A stretch of 64,000 bases of DNA from an uncultured Christensenellaceae bacterium (GTDB lineage: Bacteria > Bacillota > Clostridia > Christensenellales > Pumilibacteraceae), in contig CAJUPB010000008.1 of the NCBI GenBank assembly GCA_910588155.1, forward strand, positions 39,869 through 103,868. The letters are read 5' to 3'. Shown piece after piece: positions 1 through 8,285 of this stretch; within the stretch, counting starts at the first letter, position 1, and every line of letters begins with the position of its first letter. The notes under the pieces were generated by a model. The model worked only from the letters and a program-made list of their open reading frames with translations, did no database searches and had not been told where the DNA came from. Both the position numbers and the translations under genes were made by a program.

Positions 1-27
1 GCGGATGTGTGGACAAAGACGGAATAG
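1..27 (+). other. possible 3' tail of an upstream gene
   Basis: Frame 1 is open from the window edge to a TAG at 25-27, so these bases could be the last eight codons of a gene lying outside. The stretch is too short to identify. The following 36 bases hold a small GCTGTT/AACAGC inverted repeat at 32-46 and the GGGAG ribosome site of trpS. Confidence 0.2.
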
Positions 28-63
28 AGCAGGCTGTTATAAACAGCGTTATCAGGGAGTAAT

Positions 64-1068
64 ATGGAACAGGAGCAGAAAAAGCGCGTCTTTTCGGCGG
101 TTCAGCCCACCGGCAGTTTGACGATTGGAAACTATATAGGCGCAATTAAAAACTTTATTGCGATGCAGGACGAATACGATTGCATATATGCCGTCGCCGA
201 CCTGCACAGCATTACCGTGGATATAAAACCGGAGATACTTCGAAAGAACGTAACCGATGTCACCGCATTGTTTCTTGCCGCGGGCATAGACCCCGAAAAA
301 AGCGTGTTTTTCGTTCAGTCGCACGTGCACGAGCACGCGGAACTTACTTGGATATTGAACTGTTACACGCAATTCGGAGAGGCAAAGAGAATGACGCAGT
401 TCAAGGACAAAAGCAAAAAAGCGCCCGAAAACGTCAACGTCGGTTTGTTCGATTATCCTTCGCTTATGGCGGCGGACATACTTTTATATCAGACAGACTG
501 TGTTCCTGTGGGCAAAGACCAGATGCAGCACGTCGAATTGGCGAGAACGATAGCGGAACGGTTTAACAACAGAAACGGACAGACTTTCAGGGTGCCGGAA
601 GGCGTGTTGCCGAAGCTGGGCGCGAAAGTGCAGTCGCTGTCCAATCCGAGCGCCAAGATGAGCAAGTCCGACGTCGACCCCAACAGCAGCATTCTGATTT
701 TGGACAAGCCCGAAGATATTGTCAGAAAATTCAGACGCGCCGTGACCGACAGCGATTCGGAAATAAGATACGACCCGACAAACAAACCCGGGGTAAGCAA
801 TCTGTTGACGATATATTCGGCGTTTACGGGAAAGGACGTCAAGGACTGCGAAAAGGAATTTTGCGGCAAGGACTACGCCTATCTGAAAGCGCAGGTGGCG
901 GAAGCTACGGCGGAGGGATTGCGCTCCACGCGCGAGAATTTCGAAAGACTTTCGAAACAGAAAGACTATCTGTTTTCGGTTATGAAAACTGGCGCAGAAA
1001 AAGCGTCGTATATTGCGAGAAGAACTATGTCGAAAGTATGGCGAAAGCTCGGTTTCGTCCGTCCATAA
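64..1068 (+). CDS. trpS: tryptophanyl-tRNA synthetase
   Basis: Class I aminoacyl-tRNA synthetase that charges tRNA-Trp with tryptophan in the cytoplasm. At 334 residues it has the usual bacterial length. The HIGH-equivalent segment TIGNY is at about residues 20-24 and a perfect KMSKS loop at 198-202, so both ATP-binding signatures are intact. The start is the ATG five bases after a GGGAG ribosome site. The next gene begins 24 bases after the stop. No promoter is visible in the short flank, so it may be transcribed from outside the window. Confidence 0.97.
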   Translation: MEQEQKKRVFSAVQPTGSLTIGNYIGAIKNFIAMQDEYDCIYAVADLHSITVDIKPEILRKNVTDVTALFLAAGIDPEKSVFFVQSHVHEHAELTWILNCYTQFGEAKRMTQFKDKSKKAPENVNVGLFDYPSLMAADILLYQTDCVPVGKDQMQHVELARTIAERFNNRNGQTFRVPEGVLPKLGAKVQSLSNPSAKMSKSDVDPNSSILILDKPEDIVRKFRRAVTDSDSEIRYDPTNKPGVSNLLTIYSAFTGKDVKDCEKEFCGKDYAYLKAQVAEATAEGLRSTRENFERLSKQKDYLFSVMKTGAEKASYIARRTMSKVWRKLGFVRP

Positions 1069-1092
1069 AAAAAGCGAGAACAGGAGAACGGT

Positions 1093-1962
1093 TTGTACGG
1101 TTACGTTGTGCCATTTAAAGAAAAACTTGCAATGGAGAATTTTGTGCTGTACCGCGCGTTTTATTGCGGTTTGTGCAAGAGTACGGGCAAGCTGTTCGGA
1201 CAGTTTCCGCGGTTCACGACAAATTACGATATGACGTTTTTCGGCGTGTTTCTGCACGATTGCAAGACATTCGACGTTTCGCTGAAAGAAGAAAGTTGCA
1301 TTTGCAATCCTTTTAAGAAAAAGCCGATTGCCAAAAGCAGTCTCGTCGACGAAATCGCCGCAGTGAACATCATTCTTTCGTATTATAAGGCGGTGGACGG
1401 AGTTATAGACGGCGAGGGTGTCAAAATGCGAATGATTAAACGCGTGCTCAAAAAGCCGTTCAAAAAGGCAAGCGCGATTTGCCCGGAAGTCGAAAGGATA
1501 ACGCGCGAGAAATACGAGGCTCTGCGAAGAGCCGAGCAGGGCGGTTTTAAAGGGATAGATTCAGCCGCGGATTGTTTCGCGTCGATGTTGCGCGACATAA
1601 CCGAGTGCCTTTTGGGCGAAAGTGCCGACGAATATAAAAAGGGCGTGGCATATAATATAGGTAAGCTGGTATATCTTATCGACGCGCTCGACGACGTAGA
1701 CGAGGATTTTGCAAAAAAACGTTACAATCCGCTTATCGCGGAGTTCGGCAATTACGAAAATCGAGAACAATTCATCAGAGACAACTACGACGATTTGAGT
1801 TTTATATTGAACGGAACTTGCAACAGAGCCATTGCGGACTTCAATAACATAGAGTTCACGCAAAGCCGCGATTTGATGCAAAATATTTTGTATCACGGAA
1901 TCCGAGAAAAAATCAAGGAACTGTTAAACAGTAAAAAGAAACTGTCGAAACCGAAAATTTGA
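1093..1962 (+). CDS. DUF5685 family protein
   Basis: 289 residues resembling the DUF5685 family of Firmicutes, whose function is unknown. The N-terminus has the typical pattern: an FGYVxPxKxEL-like opening, then LYRAFYCGLCK and a YDMTF segment. Cysteines near residues 27, 30, 57, 69 and 71 could bind metal, which is inference. The start is TTG at 1093, chosen because AGGAG lies seven bases upstream and translation from it gives the canonical family N-terminus. The next gene is a J-domain-like protein, a neighbourhood I recall from other Clostridia. The family assignment is good and the function unknown. Confidence 0.8.
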   Translation: MYGYVVPFKEKLAMENFVLYRAFYCGLCKSTGKLFGQFPRFTTNYDMTFFGVFLHDCKTFDVSLKEESCICNPFKKKPIAKSSLVDEIAAVNIILSYYKAVDGVIDGEGVKMRMIKRVLKKPFKKASAICPEVERITREKYEALRRAEQGGFKGIDSAADCFASMLRDITECLLGESADEYKKGVAYNIGKLVYLIDALDDVDEDFAKKRYNPLIAEFGNYENREQFIRDNYDDLSFILNGTCNRAIADFNNIEFTQSRDLMQNILYHGIREKIKELLNSKKKLSKPKI

Positions 1963-2027
1963 ATACGTTGCGGCAATAATAAATATGTAAACGACGTCGC
2001 GTTTCAAGCGACGAAAAGGAGCAGTAA

Positions 2028-2636
2028 ATGATAAACGACCCCTATAAGGTATTGGACTTGCCCGAAGACAGCGGCGAAGAGTTGCTGAAAGCCCGTTACG
2101 AAGAGCTAAAAGCAAAGTACAGCGAACAGCGTTTTGCTTCCGGAGAAGAGGGAAACGAGGGCGCGAATAAGCTTATGGAGCTGGAAGAGGCTTGGAGAAT
2201 GATTTCGGAGCAGCTCGAAAAGAGCAGAGCCAAAGAAAATTTCGGCGGAGATTTCGGTCAGATTGACGACCTTATAAAGAAAGGCAAATACGACGAAGCG
2301 CAGGCTATGCTGGATTCCTGTACGGACCGCAGCGCGGAATGGCATTATTTGCAGTCGATAATTTTTTATAAACGCGATTGGCTTACGGAGAGCCGCAAGC
2401 AACTCAAAATGGCAGTGGAACAAGACCCTTCCAACGAGAAGTATAAAACCGCTTTGACAAAGCTGGAAATGGTTATGGGCAATCCGCAGACAAATCCGCA
2501 AAATCTCGGACGGCCGCAGGGTGCTCCCGTCATAAACGACGACAGCGCGCAGCAAACGGCAAATTGTTTGAGCAATTGCTGTTTGGCATATTGCATTACC
2601 GATTGTTGCTGCAATGCCGCACGTTGTTGCGGTTAG
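2028..2636 (+). CDS. degenerate J-domain / TPR-like protein with Cys-rich tail
   Basis: 202 residues. The first ~65 look like a J-domain (opening DPYKVLDLP, then a helix with RYEELKAKY), but the HPD tripeptide needed to stimulate DnaK is absent: SEQRF stands where it should be. Residues ~75-145 look like two helical TPR-type hairpins (GKYDEAQAMLD, then WLTESRKQLKMAVEQDP). The last ~25 residues hold nine cysteines, including CC and CCC clusters, which suggests metal binding or a palmitoylation-like membrane contact; this is inference. A Hsp70-independent scaffold is more likely than a true co-chaperone. The ribosome site is AAAGGAG. Confidence 0.75.
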   Translation: MINDPYKVLDLPEDSGEELLKARYEELKAKYSEQRFASGEEGNEGANKLMELEEAWRMISEQLEKSRAKENFGGDFGQIDDLIKKGKYDEAQAMLDSCTDRSAEWHYLQSIIFYKRDWLTESRKQLKMAVEQDPSNEKYKTALTKLEMVMGNPQTNPQNLGRPQGAPVINDDSAQQTANCLSNCCLAYCITDCCCNAARCCG

Positions 2637-3288
2637 GCCGACCTTGAAAGACAAGCGCGAACGAAACGACGAGCGTCGGGTCGAGGAGAAGAATTCGGTT
2701 GACCCGTTCGAGGGTTACGATGCGCCAAAAACCGCAAAAGCAAAGTCGGAGAAGGCAGAAAAACCGTCGAGGCGAATAGCCTATGCCGCGGCGGCGGCGG
2801 CGATTGCCTCCGTTTCCGCGATTGCGACGGTATATTTGCCCGCGAAGATATTGCCGCTGGTCATAGCGTCGTTTTGTTTTTTTCTCGCATACGTCAAGTG
2901 CGGTGTCGCATACGGCATTATTGCGGCGGCTGTTACGGCATCGGTCACTTTTTTGTGCGGCGGATTCTGCACTTCGCTTGTAATGCTCGCCGTATGTTTT
3001 TTTCCGTACAGTCTTCTCTGTTTGGCGTTGCGCCGCTTTTCTTATAAAAAGCCGATAAACGCACTGATTAGAATCGCCGCGGCGGTCGTGTTTGCAAACG
3101 TTGCGTTTGCCGCCGTGTATTTCATAGCCAAGTATGCCGTTTTGGGCGGAATGGATATTGTGGGCGCGGTGGGCGGCTTGGGCGGTTTCGGTTATCTGTT
3201 TGCGGCGTTCATCGTATCCGCGACGGCAGCGGTGACAGACGTGTTGTTTACGATGTGCGATAAAGTGATAACGCCGAAAATAAAATAG
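2614..3288 (+). CDS. multi-pass membrane protein of unknown function
   Basis: About 224 residues. A charged N-terminal ~50 residues (many K, E, R) precedes five or six hydrophobic segments from ~residue 55 to the end. The membrane part has a layout reminiscent of DUF2232/ECF-type small membrane proteins, but I cannot assign a family. The proposed ATG overlaps the previous gene by 23 bases and lacks a clear Shine-Dalgarno, so translation may be coupled; an in-frame TTG at 2644 is an alternative. It ends 46 bases before the rpmG promoter. Confidence 0.65.
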   Translation: MPHVVAVRPTLKDKRERNDERRVEEKNSVDPFEGYDAPKTAKAKSEKAEKPSRRIAYAAAAAAIASVSAIATVYLPAKILPLVIASFCFFLAYVKCGVAYGIIAAAVTASVTFLCGGFCTSLVMLAVCFFPYSLLCLALRRFSYKKPINALIRIAAAVVFANVAFAAVYFIAKYAVLGGMDIVGAVGGLGGFGYLFAAFIVSATAAVTDVLFTMCDKVITPKIK

Positions 3289-3334
3289 CCCGTATTTGAA
3301 ACGAAAAAAGATGTCGCAAACGCGGCGCAATTGC

Positions 3335-3363
3335 TTGACAAGCCCCGCGTGATGTGCTAATAT
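3335..3363 (+). promoter_or_regulatory. consensus housekeeping promoter for rpmG-secE-nusG operon
   Basis: TTGACA at 3335-3340, a 17-base spacer, and TATAAT-like TAATAT at 3358-3363. It lies 57 bases before the rpmG start and nothing else in the gap could serve the operon. Confidence 0.8.
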
Positions 3364-3370
3364 TATAAAG

Positions 3371-3394
3371 CACCACTAACGAGGTGGTGTTTTT
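3371..3394 (+). terminator. terminator-like hairpin in the rpmG leader
   Basis: CACCAC at 3371-3376 pairs with GTGGTG at 3384-3389 around a seven-base loop and is followed by five Ts. It sits in the 5' leader just downstream of the promoter, so it could attenuate the operon. The stem is only six pairs, so it may instead be a simple leader hairpin. Confidence 0.4.
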
Positions 3395-3419
3395 GACTGT
3401 AAACCGAGGAGATAACACA

Positions 3420-3569
3420 ATGAGAACGCGTATTACTCTTGCTTGTACCGAGTGCAAACAGCGCAACTACGACAATATGAAGAACAAGAAGAACGACCCC
3501 GACAGGTTGGAACTCAAAAAATATTGCCGTTTTTGCAAGAAACACACGGTTCATAAAGAAACAAAATAA
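3420..3569 (+). CDS. rpmG: 50S ribosomal protein L33, zinc-binding form
   Basis: 49-residue L33 of the large ribosomal subunit. Two CxxC pairs are present (CTEC near residues 9-12 and CRFC near 36-39), so this is the zinc-containing C+ form. The start is the ATG after a CGAGGAG ribosome site; in-frame upstream codons have no such site. First gene of an operon with secE and nusG, a classical arrangement in Firmicutes. Confidence 0.96.
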   Translation: MRTRITLACTECKQRNYDNMKNKKNDPDRLELKKYCRFCKKHTVHKETK

Positions 3570-3590
3570 CCTCTGCGGGAGCTGAAAGAA

Positions 3591-3917
3591 ATGGCAAAGC
3601 GCAATAATAACAATAACACCGCAGTCAAAGGCGAAGCGCCGAAGAAGAAGCGCGGCGCGGGACGTTGGTTCAAGGAGACCTTTTCGGAATTGAAAAAGGT
3701 GACTTGGCCCACCTTTTTGACTGTCGTAAAGCAGACGGGCGTCGTATTGCTCGTTACGCTTATTTTCCTTTTGGTGCTTATCGGCATAGACCAGGGACTG
3801 TACTATCTGTTCCTGCTTTTGAAAAAAGGTCTTACGTCCGAAGCCGTTTTGCCGCTTGTTTCGGCAGTCGGTTCCGTGTTTGACGCGATACCCGTTTTGA
3901 GCGGAGGGCTTCTATGA
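3591..3917 (+). CDS. secE: preprotein translocase subunit SecE
   Basis: 108 residues. SecE clamps SecY in the membrane translocon. A basic N-terminal tail (Asn run, then KKKR) leads to the amphipathic FKETFSELKKVTWPT motif at ~27-42, which is diagnostic. One transmembrane helix follows at ~47-70. The C-terminal extension of ~35 residues is longer than in minimal single-helix SecE proteins and contains a second hydrophobic stretch. Its TGA overlaps the nusG ATG by four bases. Confidence 0.95.
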   Translation: MAKRNNNNNTAVKGEAPKKKRGAGRWFKETFSELKKVTWPTFLTVVKQTGVVLLVTLIFLLVLIGIDQGLYYLFLLLKKGLTSEAVLPLVSAVGSVFDAIPVLSGGLL

Positions 3918-4459
3918 GTCAGGAAGTTATAACCACGTCCGAGCCTCGTTGGTACGTTCTCCACACTTACAGCGGTTATGAGAATATGGTCAAAGAAAAT
4001 CTCGTTATGGTATTCAAAAAAAATAACCTGACCGAGAGACTGTTCGACATCACCATTCCGATGGAAGACGTCGTAGAGGAAAAAGCCAACGGAAAGACAA
4101 AGATAGTTCAGAGAAAGAAGTTCCCGTCTTACGTTATGATTAAAATGATATACGACAACAGTATGTGGCATATCATAACGAACACGAGAGGTGTGACGGG
4201 CTTTGTCGGTCCTCTCGGCAGACCTTTGCCGTTGACACCCGAAGAGGTCAAGCGTATGCGCTTGGAAACAGAAGTCAGAGAAATCAACTTCGTTGTCGGA
4301 GACAGAGTCAAAGTCACCGACGGTGCATTGGAAGGCTTTGTGGGCGTTGTCGACGCCATCGATATGGCAAGTTCGAGCTGTAAGGTCAATGTGTCTATGT
4401 TCGGAAGAGAGACCAAAGTGGACCTTGCATTGAACCAGGTCGAGAAAATACTCGAATAA
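3914..4459 (+). CDS. nusG: transcription termination/antitermination factor NusG
   Basis: 181 residues. NusG binds RNA polymerase and couples transcription with translation or Rho. The N-terminal NGN domain opens with RWYVLHTYSGYE. The C-terminal KOW domain is visible in VGDRVKVTDGALEGFVGVV at ~133-151. The start codon overlaps the secE stop (ATGA), implying coupled translation. It is followed by an 82-base gap and the ribosomal protein genes. Confidence 0.97.
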   Translation: MSQEVITTSEPRWYVLHTYSGYENMVKENLVMVFKKNNLTERLFDITIPMEDVVEEKANGKTKIVQRKKFPSYVMIKMIYDNSMWHIITNTRGVTGFVGPLGRPLPLTPEEVKRMRLETEVREINFVVGDRVKVTDGALEGFVGVVDAIDMASSSCKVNVSMFGRETKVDLALNQVEKILE

Positions 4460-4541
4460 TAAATAAGGCAAAAACAGGAGGCAGCCTCAAAAACTGCCGT
4501 CGGTACTGCGATTGTAAATAAAATTACAAGGAGAAAGAAGT

Positions 4542-4967
4542 ATGGCAAAAAAATTGCAAGCGGTTGTCAAGCTGCAACTGCCCGCCGGAAAAGCCACCCC
4601 GGGACCGCCCGTCGGTTCGTCGCTGGGTCCCCACGGCATAAACATTCCCGGCTTCACGAAAGAGTTTAACGAAAAGACGAGAGGACAGGAGGGACTGATA
4701 ATCCCTTGCGTAATTTCGATTTATGCCGACCACTCGTTTACGTTCGTTTTGAAGACGCCGCCCGCGCCCGTTCTTATCAAGAAGGCGTGCAAGATTGAAA
4801 GCGGCTCGGCAAAACCGAACAAAGACAAGGTTGCGACGATAACCAAGGCGCAGATTAAGGAAATAGCGGAGCAGAAAATGCCCGACCTCAATGCGGCGTC
4901 GTTGGAGAGCGCAATGAGTATGATTGCAGGCACGGCGCGCAGTATGGGCGTCACGGTCGTCGATTAA
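4542..4967 (+). CDS. rplK: 50S ribosomal protein L11
   Basis: 141 residues, the family's usual length. It binds the GTPase-associated region of 23S rRNA. The proline-rich stretch PAGKATPGPPVGSSLG at ~17-32 is the conserved N-terminal signature. It begins after a strong AAGGAG ribosome site and is followed 16 bases later by rplA. Confidence 0.98.
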   Translation: MAKKLQAVVKLQLPAGKATPGPPVGSSLGPHGINIPGFTKEFNEKTRGQEGLIIPCVISIYADHSFTFVLKTPPAPVLIKKACKIESGSAKPNKDKVATITKAQIKEIAEQKMPDLNAASLESAMSMIAGTARSMGVTVVD

Positions 4968-4983
4968 GGGAGGCGCAGAGATT

Positions 4984-5673
4984 ATGAAATACGGAAAGAA
5001 ATACCGCGCTTCCGCACAGGAAGTCGATTTGACCCAGGCATACGAAGTAGACGATGCGGTCAAAAATGTCATCGCGACGGCAAAAGCGAAGTTTGACGAG
5101 ACGGTGGAACTCCACGTTCGTCTCGGCGTCGACCCCAGACAGGCGGACCAGCAGGTTCGCGGGACCGTCGTTCTGCCTCACGGAACAGGTAAAAGCGTCA
5201 GAGTTTTGGTTATCGCAAAAGGCGATAAAGCGGATATAGCGACGAAAGCGGGCGCAGACATCGTCGGCGCGGAAGAAATCATCGCAAAGATTTTGAACGA
5301 AGGTTTCCTCGATTTCGACGTGTGTATCACTTCTCCCGATATGATGGGACAGATGGGCAGAGTGGCAAAGATACTCGGACCTCGCGGTCTTATGCCTTCG
5401 CCGAAGTCCGGCACCGTCACTATGGATATCGCAAAAGCCATAAACGATACCAAAGCAGGTAAAGTGGAATACCGCTTGGACAAGACGGCTATAATTCACT
5501 GCCCGATAGGAAAGAAATCTTTCGGAGCGGAAAAGCTTGCCGAGAACCTGAACGCTCTCGTTGAAGCGATAGTAAAGGCAAAGCCGGCTGCCGCAAAGGG
5601 CACGTATATCAAGAGCATTTATTGTGCTTCCACGATGGGCCCCGGCATCAAAGTCGTGTACAGAGCCAATTAA
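4984..5673 (+). CDS. rplA: 50S ribosomal protein L1
   Basis: 229 residues. L1 stalk protein that binds 23S rRNA and acts in E-site tRNA release. Family motifs include VELHVRLGVDPRQADQ and the hinge MGQMGRVAKILGPRGLMPSPK. The ATG at 4984 follows GGGAGG with good spacing. A longer frame extends upstream into rplK but lacks a ribosome site. Confidence 0.98.
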   Translation: MKYGKKYRASAQEVDLTQAYEVDDAVKNVIATAKAKFDETVELHVRLGVDPRQADQQVRGTVVLPHGTGKSVRVLVIAKGDKADIATKAGADIVGAEEIIAKILNEGFLDFDVCITSPDMMGQMGRVAKILGPRGLMPSPKSGTVTMDIAKAINDTKAGKVEYRLDKTAIIHCPIGKKSFGAEKLAENLNALVEAIVKAKPAAAKGTYIKSIYCASTMGPGIKVVYRAN

Positions 5674-5728
5674 AATTTTTGCAGGTCAATGGCTTTCAGC
5701 AAAAGCCGCGAAAACATAACCTTTCGTA

Positions 5729-5868
5729 GAAAACAAGTGTTCGAAAGAACGTAATGGAAAGAAATTTCCGCTTGTCGAGGAAGATTTATAAGCCGTTTTA
5801 TATCGGTTTTCATCGGTCCTCACTTGTTTTCGGTAAGGACCGATTTTTTAAAGGAGGTAAAACAAGTG
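5729..5868 (+). ncRNA. rplJL leader: L10-binding structure with attenuator and start-codon decoy repeat
   Basis: The 192-base gap before rplJ is structured. Stem ACAAG 5733-5737 / CTTGT 5771-5775 encloses two GAAA-tetraloop hairpins (5739-5750 and 5756-5769), a three-way junction like known L10 leaders. A terminator follows (5812-5849). The first 11 bases of its loop (5821-5831) are perfectly complementary to 5729-5739, which overlaps the 5' side of the junction stem. Its first ten bases are also complementary to 5859-5868, the rplJ start codon region. In Bacillus subtilis L10(L12)4 is known to regulate rplJL by attenuation; the same mode is inferred here. Confidence 0.75.
5812..5849 (+). terminator. 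attenuator hairpin upstream of rplJ
   Basis: Nine-pair stem ATCGGTCCT 5812-5820 / AGGACCGAT 5836-5844 with a 15-base loop, followed by a run of Ts to 5849. It ends immediately before the rplJ ribosome site, so read-through is required for expression. Confidence 0.8.
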
Positions 5869-6357
5869 TCCGAAAAGATTATCAAGCAAAAGGAAGCGGA
5901 AGTCGACGCGCTTGCCGAGAAGTTCGGCAAAGCCAAAGGCATAGTGCTGGTGGACTATCGCGGAATGAGCGTTGCGGAAGATACCGCGCTGCGTAACGCG
6001 CTTCGTAAGGAAAGTGTCGAGTATAAAGTTATAAAGAACAGAATTATGCTCCGCGCTTTCGACAAGGCGGGTTATAAAGGCTTCGAAGAAGTTTTGCAAG
6101 GAACGAGCGCCGTCGCCATTTCCTACGACGACCCCGTAACTCCGGCAAAACTTCTCTCGGAGAACGCGAAAAAAATCAATAAGACGAAGCTGAAAGGCGG
6201 AGTTGTCGAAGGCAACATAATGGACGAAAAACAAATCGCCGCAGTTGCGAACATTCCGTCGAAGATGACGCTTTTGTCGCAGCTCGTCGGCTTGCTCACG
6301 TCGCCGATGCGTTCGCTCGCAGTCGCCGTCAGCGAAGTTGCAAAAAAGAACGCTTAA
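5866..6357 (+). CDS. rplJ: 50S ribosomal protein L10
   Basis: 163 residues. L10 anchors the L7/L12 dimers of the ribosomal stalk. The KGIVLVDYRGMSV segment is the typical N-terminal rRNA-binding part. The start is GTG at 5866, eight bases after AAGGAGG; in-frame ATG at 5824 lies inside the attenuator loop and is rejected. Expression is probably autoregulated through the leader described at 5729-5868. rplL follows after 79 bases. Confidence 0.96.
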   Translation: MSEKIIKQKEAEVDALAEKFGKAKGIVLVDYRGMSVAEDTALRNALRKESVEYKVIKNRIMLRAFDKAGYKGFEEVLQGTSAVAISYDDPVTPAKLLSENAKKINKTKLKGGVVEGNIMDEKQIAAVANIPSKMTLLSQLVGLLTSPMRSLAVAVSEVAKKNA

Positions 6358-6436
6358 ATGCGTAGAAGAAGAAACAGGAAAATTCAGGCGCCGACACAAA
6401 TGTCGGAAAACAAAATAAATCGGAGGATATTTTAAA

Positions 6437-6811
6437 ATGGCAGATTTGAAAAAACTGTTGGAAGAAGTAAAGGGTATGACCGTTCTCGAACTCAACGAGT
6501 TCGTGAAAATGATTGAAGAAGAGTTCGGCGTTTCCGCAGCCGCTATGGCTGTTGCCGCTCCCGCGGCAGGCGGTGCGGCAGCTCCCGCAGAGGAAGAGCA
6601 GACCGAATTCACCGTTGTGCTGAAAGAAATCGGTGCAAACAAGATTGCGGTCATCAAGGTTGCGAGAGAGGCTACCGGTCTCGGACTCGGCGAGGCGAAA
6701 GCTCTCGTAGACGGAGCGCCTTCCACCGTAAAAGAAGGTTTGAGCAAAGAAGCGGCAACCGAACTCGTGAACAAGTTCAAGGAAGCAGGCGCAACCGCCG
6801 AAATGAAGTAA
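6437..6811 (+). CDS. rplL: 50S ribosomal protein L7/L12
   Basis: 124 residues. Stalk protein that recruits translation GTPases. N-terminal dimerisation helices, an Ala/Gly/Pro-rich hinge at ~35-52, and the C-terminal domain with GLGLGEAKALVDGAP are all present. The gene is followed by a strong terminator, and rpoB does not follow as it does in many bacteria. Confidence 0.98.
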   Translation: MADLKKLLEEVKGMTVLELNEFVKMIEEEFGVSAAAMAVAAPAAGGAAAPAEEEQTEFTVVLKEIGANKIAVIKVAREATGLGLGEAKALVDGAPSTVKEGLSKEAATELVNKFKEAGATAEMK

Positions 6812-6836
6812 ATTTGTTATAACTTTTACAAATCAT

Positions 6837-6870
6837 CAAAAAAGGAGTTTCGAAAGAAACTCCTTTTTTT
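6837..6870. terminator. bidirectional terminator between rplL and gdhA
   Basis: An 11-pair stem AAAGGAGTTTC / GAAACTCCTTT with a GAAA tetraloop, flanked by A and T runs on both sides, so it can stop transcription of rplL (+) and gdhA (-), which converge here. Confidence 0.92.
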
Positions 6871-6890
6871 ATCGATCGTCAAATTTTTGT

Positions 6891-8222
6891 TTATTGAATA
6901 CCTTGCGCGAGCATAGCATCGGCAACTTTGGTAAAGCCCGCTATGTTGGCTCCGACTACGAGATTGTCTTTATGACCGTACTTTTCCGCAGCAGCCGCCG
7001 CCTGACGGTATATGTTGACCATAATGCCGTGCAGTCTTGTATCGACCTCTTCGAAAGTCCAATTCAAACGCTGACTGTTCTGGCTCATTTCCAAAGCCGA
7101 CGTTGCCACGCCGCCTGCATTTGCGGCTTTGCCGGGAGCAAACAGAATGCCGTTTTTGATGAGGTATTCCGTTGCTTCCGCCGTCGTCGGCATATTCGCG
7201 CCTTCGGCTACCGCCGTGCATTTGTTTTTGACGAGAGCTTTCGCATCGTCGAGATTCAATTCGTTTTGGGTGGCGCAGGGGAGAGCCACGTCGCATTTGA
7301 CCTGCCAAACGTGACCGCTTGCCGAATATTCCGATTTGGGACGGTAGTTCTTATATTCGGTCAGTCTTGCGCGCTTGACTTCTTTGATTTCTTTGACGGC
7401 GGCAAGGTCGATTCCGTCCTTGTCGTATATCCAGCCGTTTGAATCGGACATAGTGACGACTTTTGCGCCGAGAGCGGTTGCTTTTTCCGCGGCATATATT
7501 GCGACGTTGCCCGCGCCGGAGATTGCCGCGGTCTTGCCTTTGAGAGACTGTCCGTGCGCTTCCAGCATTGCCTGCGTCAGGTAAAGCAGTCCGTAACCCG
7601 TCGCTTCCGTACGTGCAAGCGAACCGCCGTAAGTGAGACCTTTGCCCGTGAGGACGCCTTCGTAAAGACCCGTAATCTTCTTGTATGTTCCGTACATAAA
7701 TCCGATTTCGCGCGCGCCTGTGCCTATATCGCCTGCGGGAACGTCAACGTCTGCGCCTATGTATTTGTAAAGTTCGGTCATAAACGAACGGCAGAACTCG
7801 AATACTTCTCTGTCGGATTTTCCCTTCGGGTCGAAGTCGGAACCGCCTTTGCCGCCGCCTATCGGGAGTCCGGTAAGGCTGTTTTTGAAAATCTGTTCGA
7901 AACCGAGGAATTTGATTGTTCCGAGAGTTACCGAGGGGTGAAGACGCAACCCGCCCTTATACGGTCCGATTGCATTGTTGAATTGGACGCGAAAGCCGCG
8001 GTTTACGTGCGCCACGCCTTTGTCGTCTATCCAAGGCACACGGAACATAATTTGTCTGTCGGGTTCCGTAATGCGTTCCAAAATCGCATTTTTGCGGTAG
8101 GCGGGGTTGGCATCGATGACAGGTTCGAGAGATTCCAACACTTCTCTTGCGGCTTGGTGAAATTCCGCTTCGCCGGGATTCTTTGCGATTAGCTGTTCCA
8201 GCGTTTCGCTTACGTAAGACAT
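6891..8222 (-). CDS. gdhA: NADP-type glutamate dehydrogenase
   Basis: 443 residues, hexameric small-subunit type. It interconverts 2-oxoglutarate plus ammonia and glutamate, usually in the assimilatory direction in this subfamily. Visible motifs: GPYKGGLRLHPSV, the catalytic-lysine region GGGKGGSDFDPKG, and the Rossmann segment SGAGNVAIYAAE. The start is an ATG after TAAGGAGG. With the aconitase at 29 kb it may serve glutamate synthesis through a partial TCA branch (inference). Its promoter is embedded in the preceding gene's terminator. Confidence 0.96.
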   Translation of the reverse strand: MSYVSETLEQLIAKNPGEAEFHQAAREVLESLEPVIDANPAYRKNAILERITEPDRQIMFRVPWIDDKGVAHVNRGFRVQFNNAIGPYKGGLRLHPSVTLGTIKFLGFEQIFKNSLTGLPIGGGKGGSDFDPKGKSDREVFEFCRSFMTELYKYIGADVDVPAGDIGTGAREIGFMYGTYKKITGLYEGVLTGKGLTYGGSLARTEATGYGLLYLTQAMLEAHGQSLKGKTAAISGAGNVAIYAAEKATALGAKVVTMSDSNGWIYDKDGIDLAAVKEIKEVKRARLTEYKNYRPKSEYSASGHVWQVKCDVALPCATQNELNLDDAKALVKNKCTAVAEGANMPTTAEATEYLIKNGILFAPGKAANAGGVATSALEMSQNSQRLNWTFEEVDTRLHGIMVNIYRQAAAAAEKYGHKDNLVVGANIAGFTKVADAMLAQGIQ

Positions 8223-8285
8223 TTTTTTATCCTCCTTAAAGATAAAATAAATTCTTTAATCGCTTTATCGTGTTAAAGTAATTAC

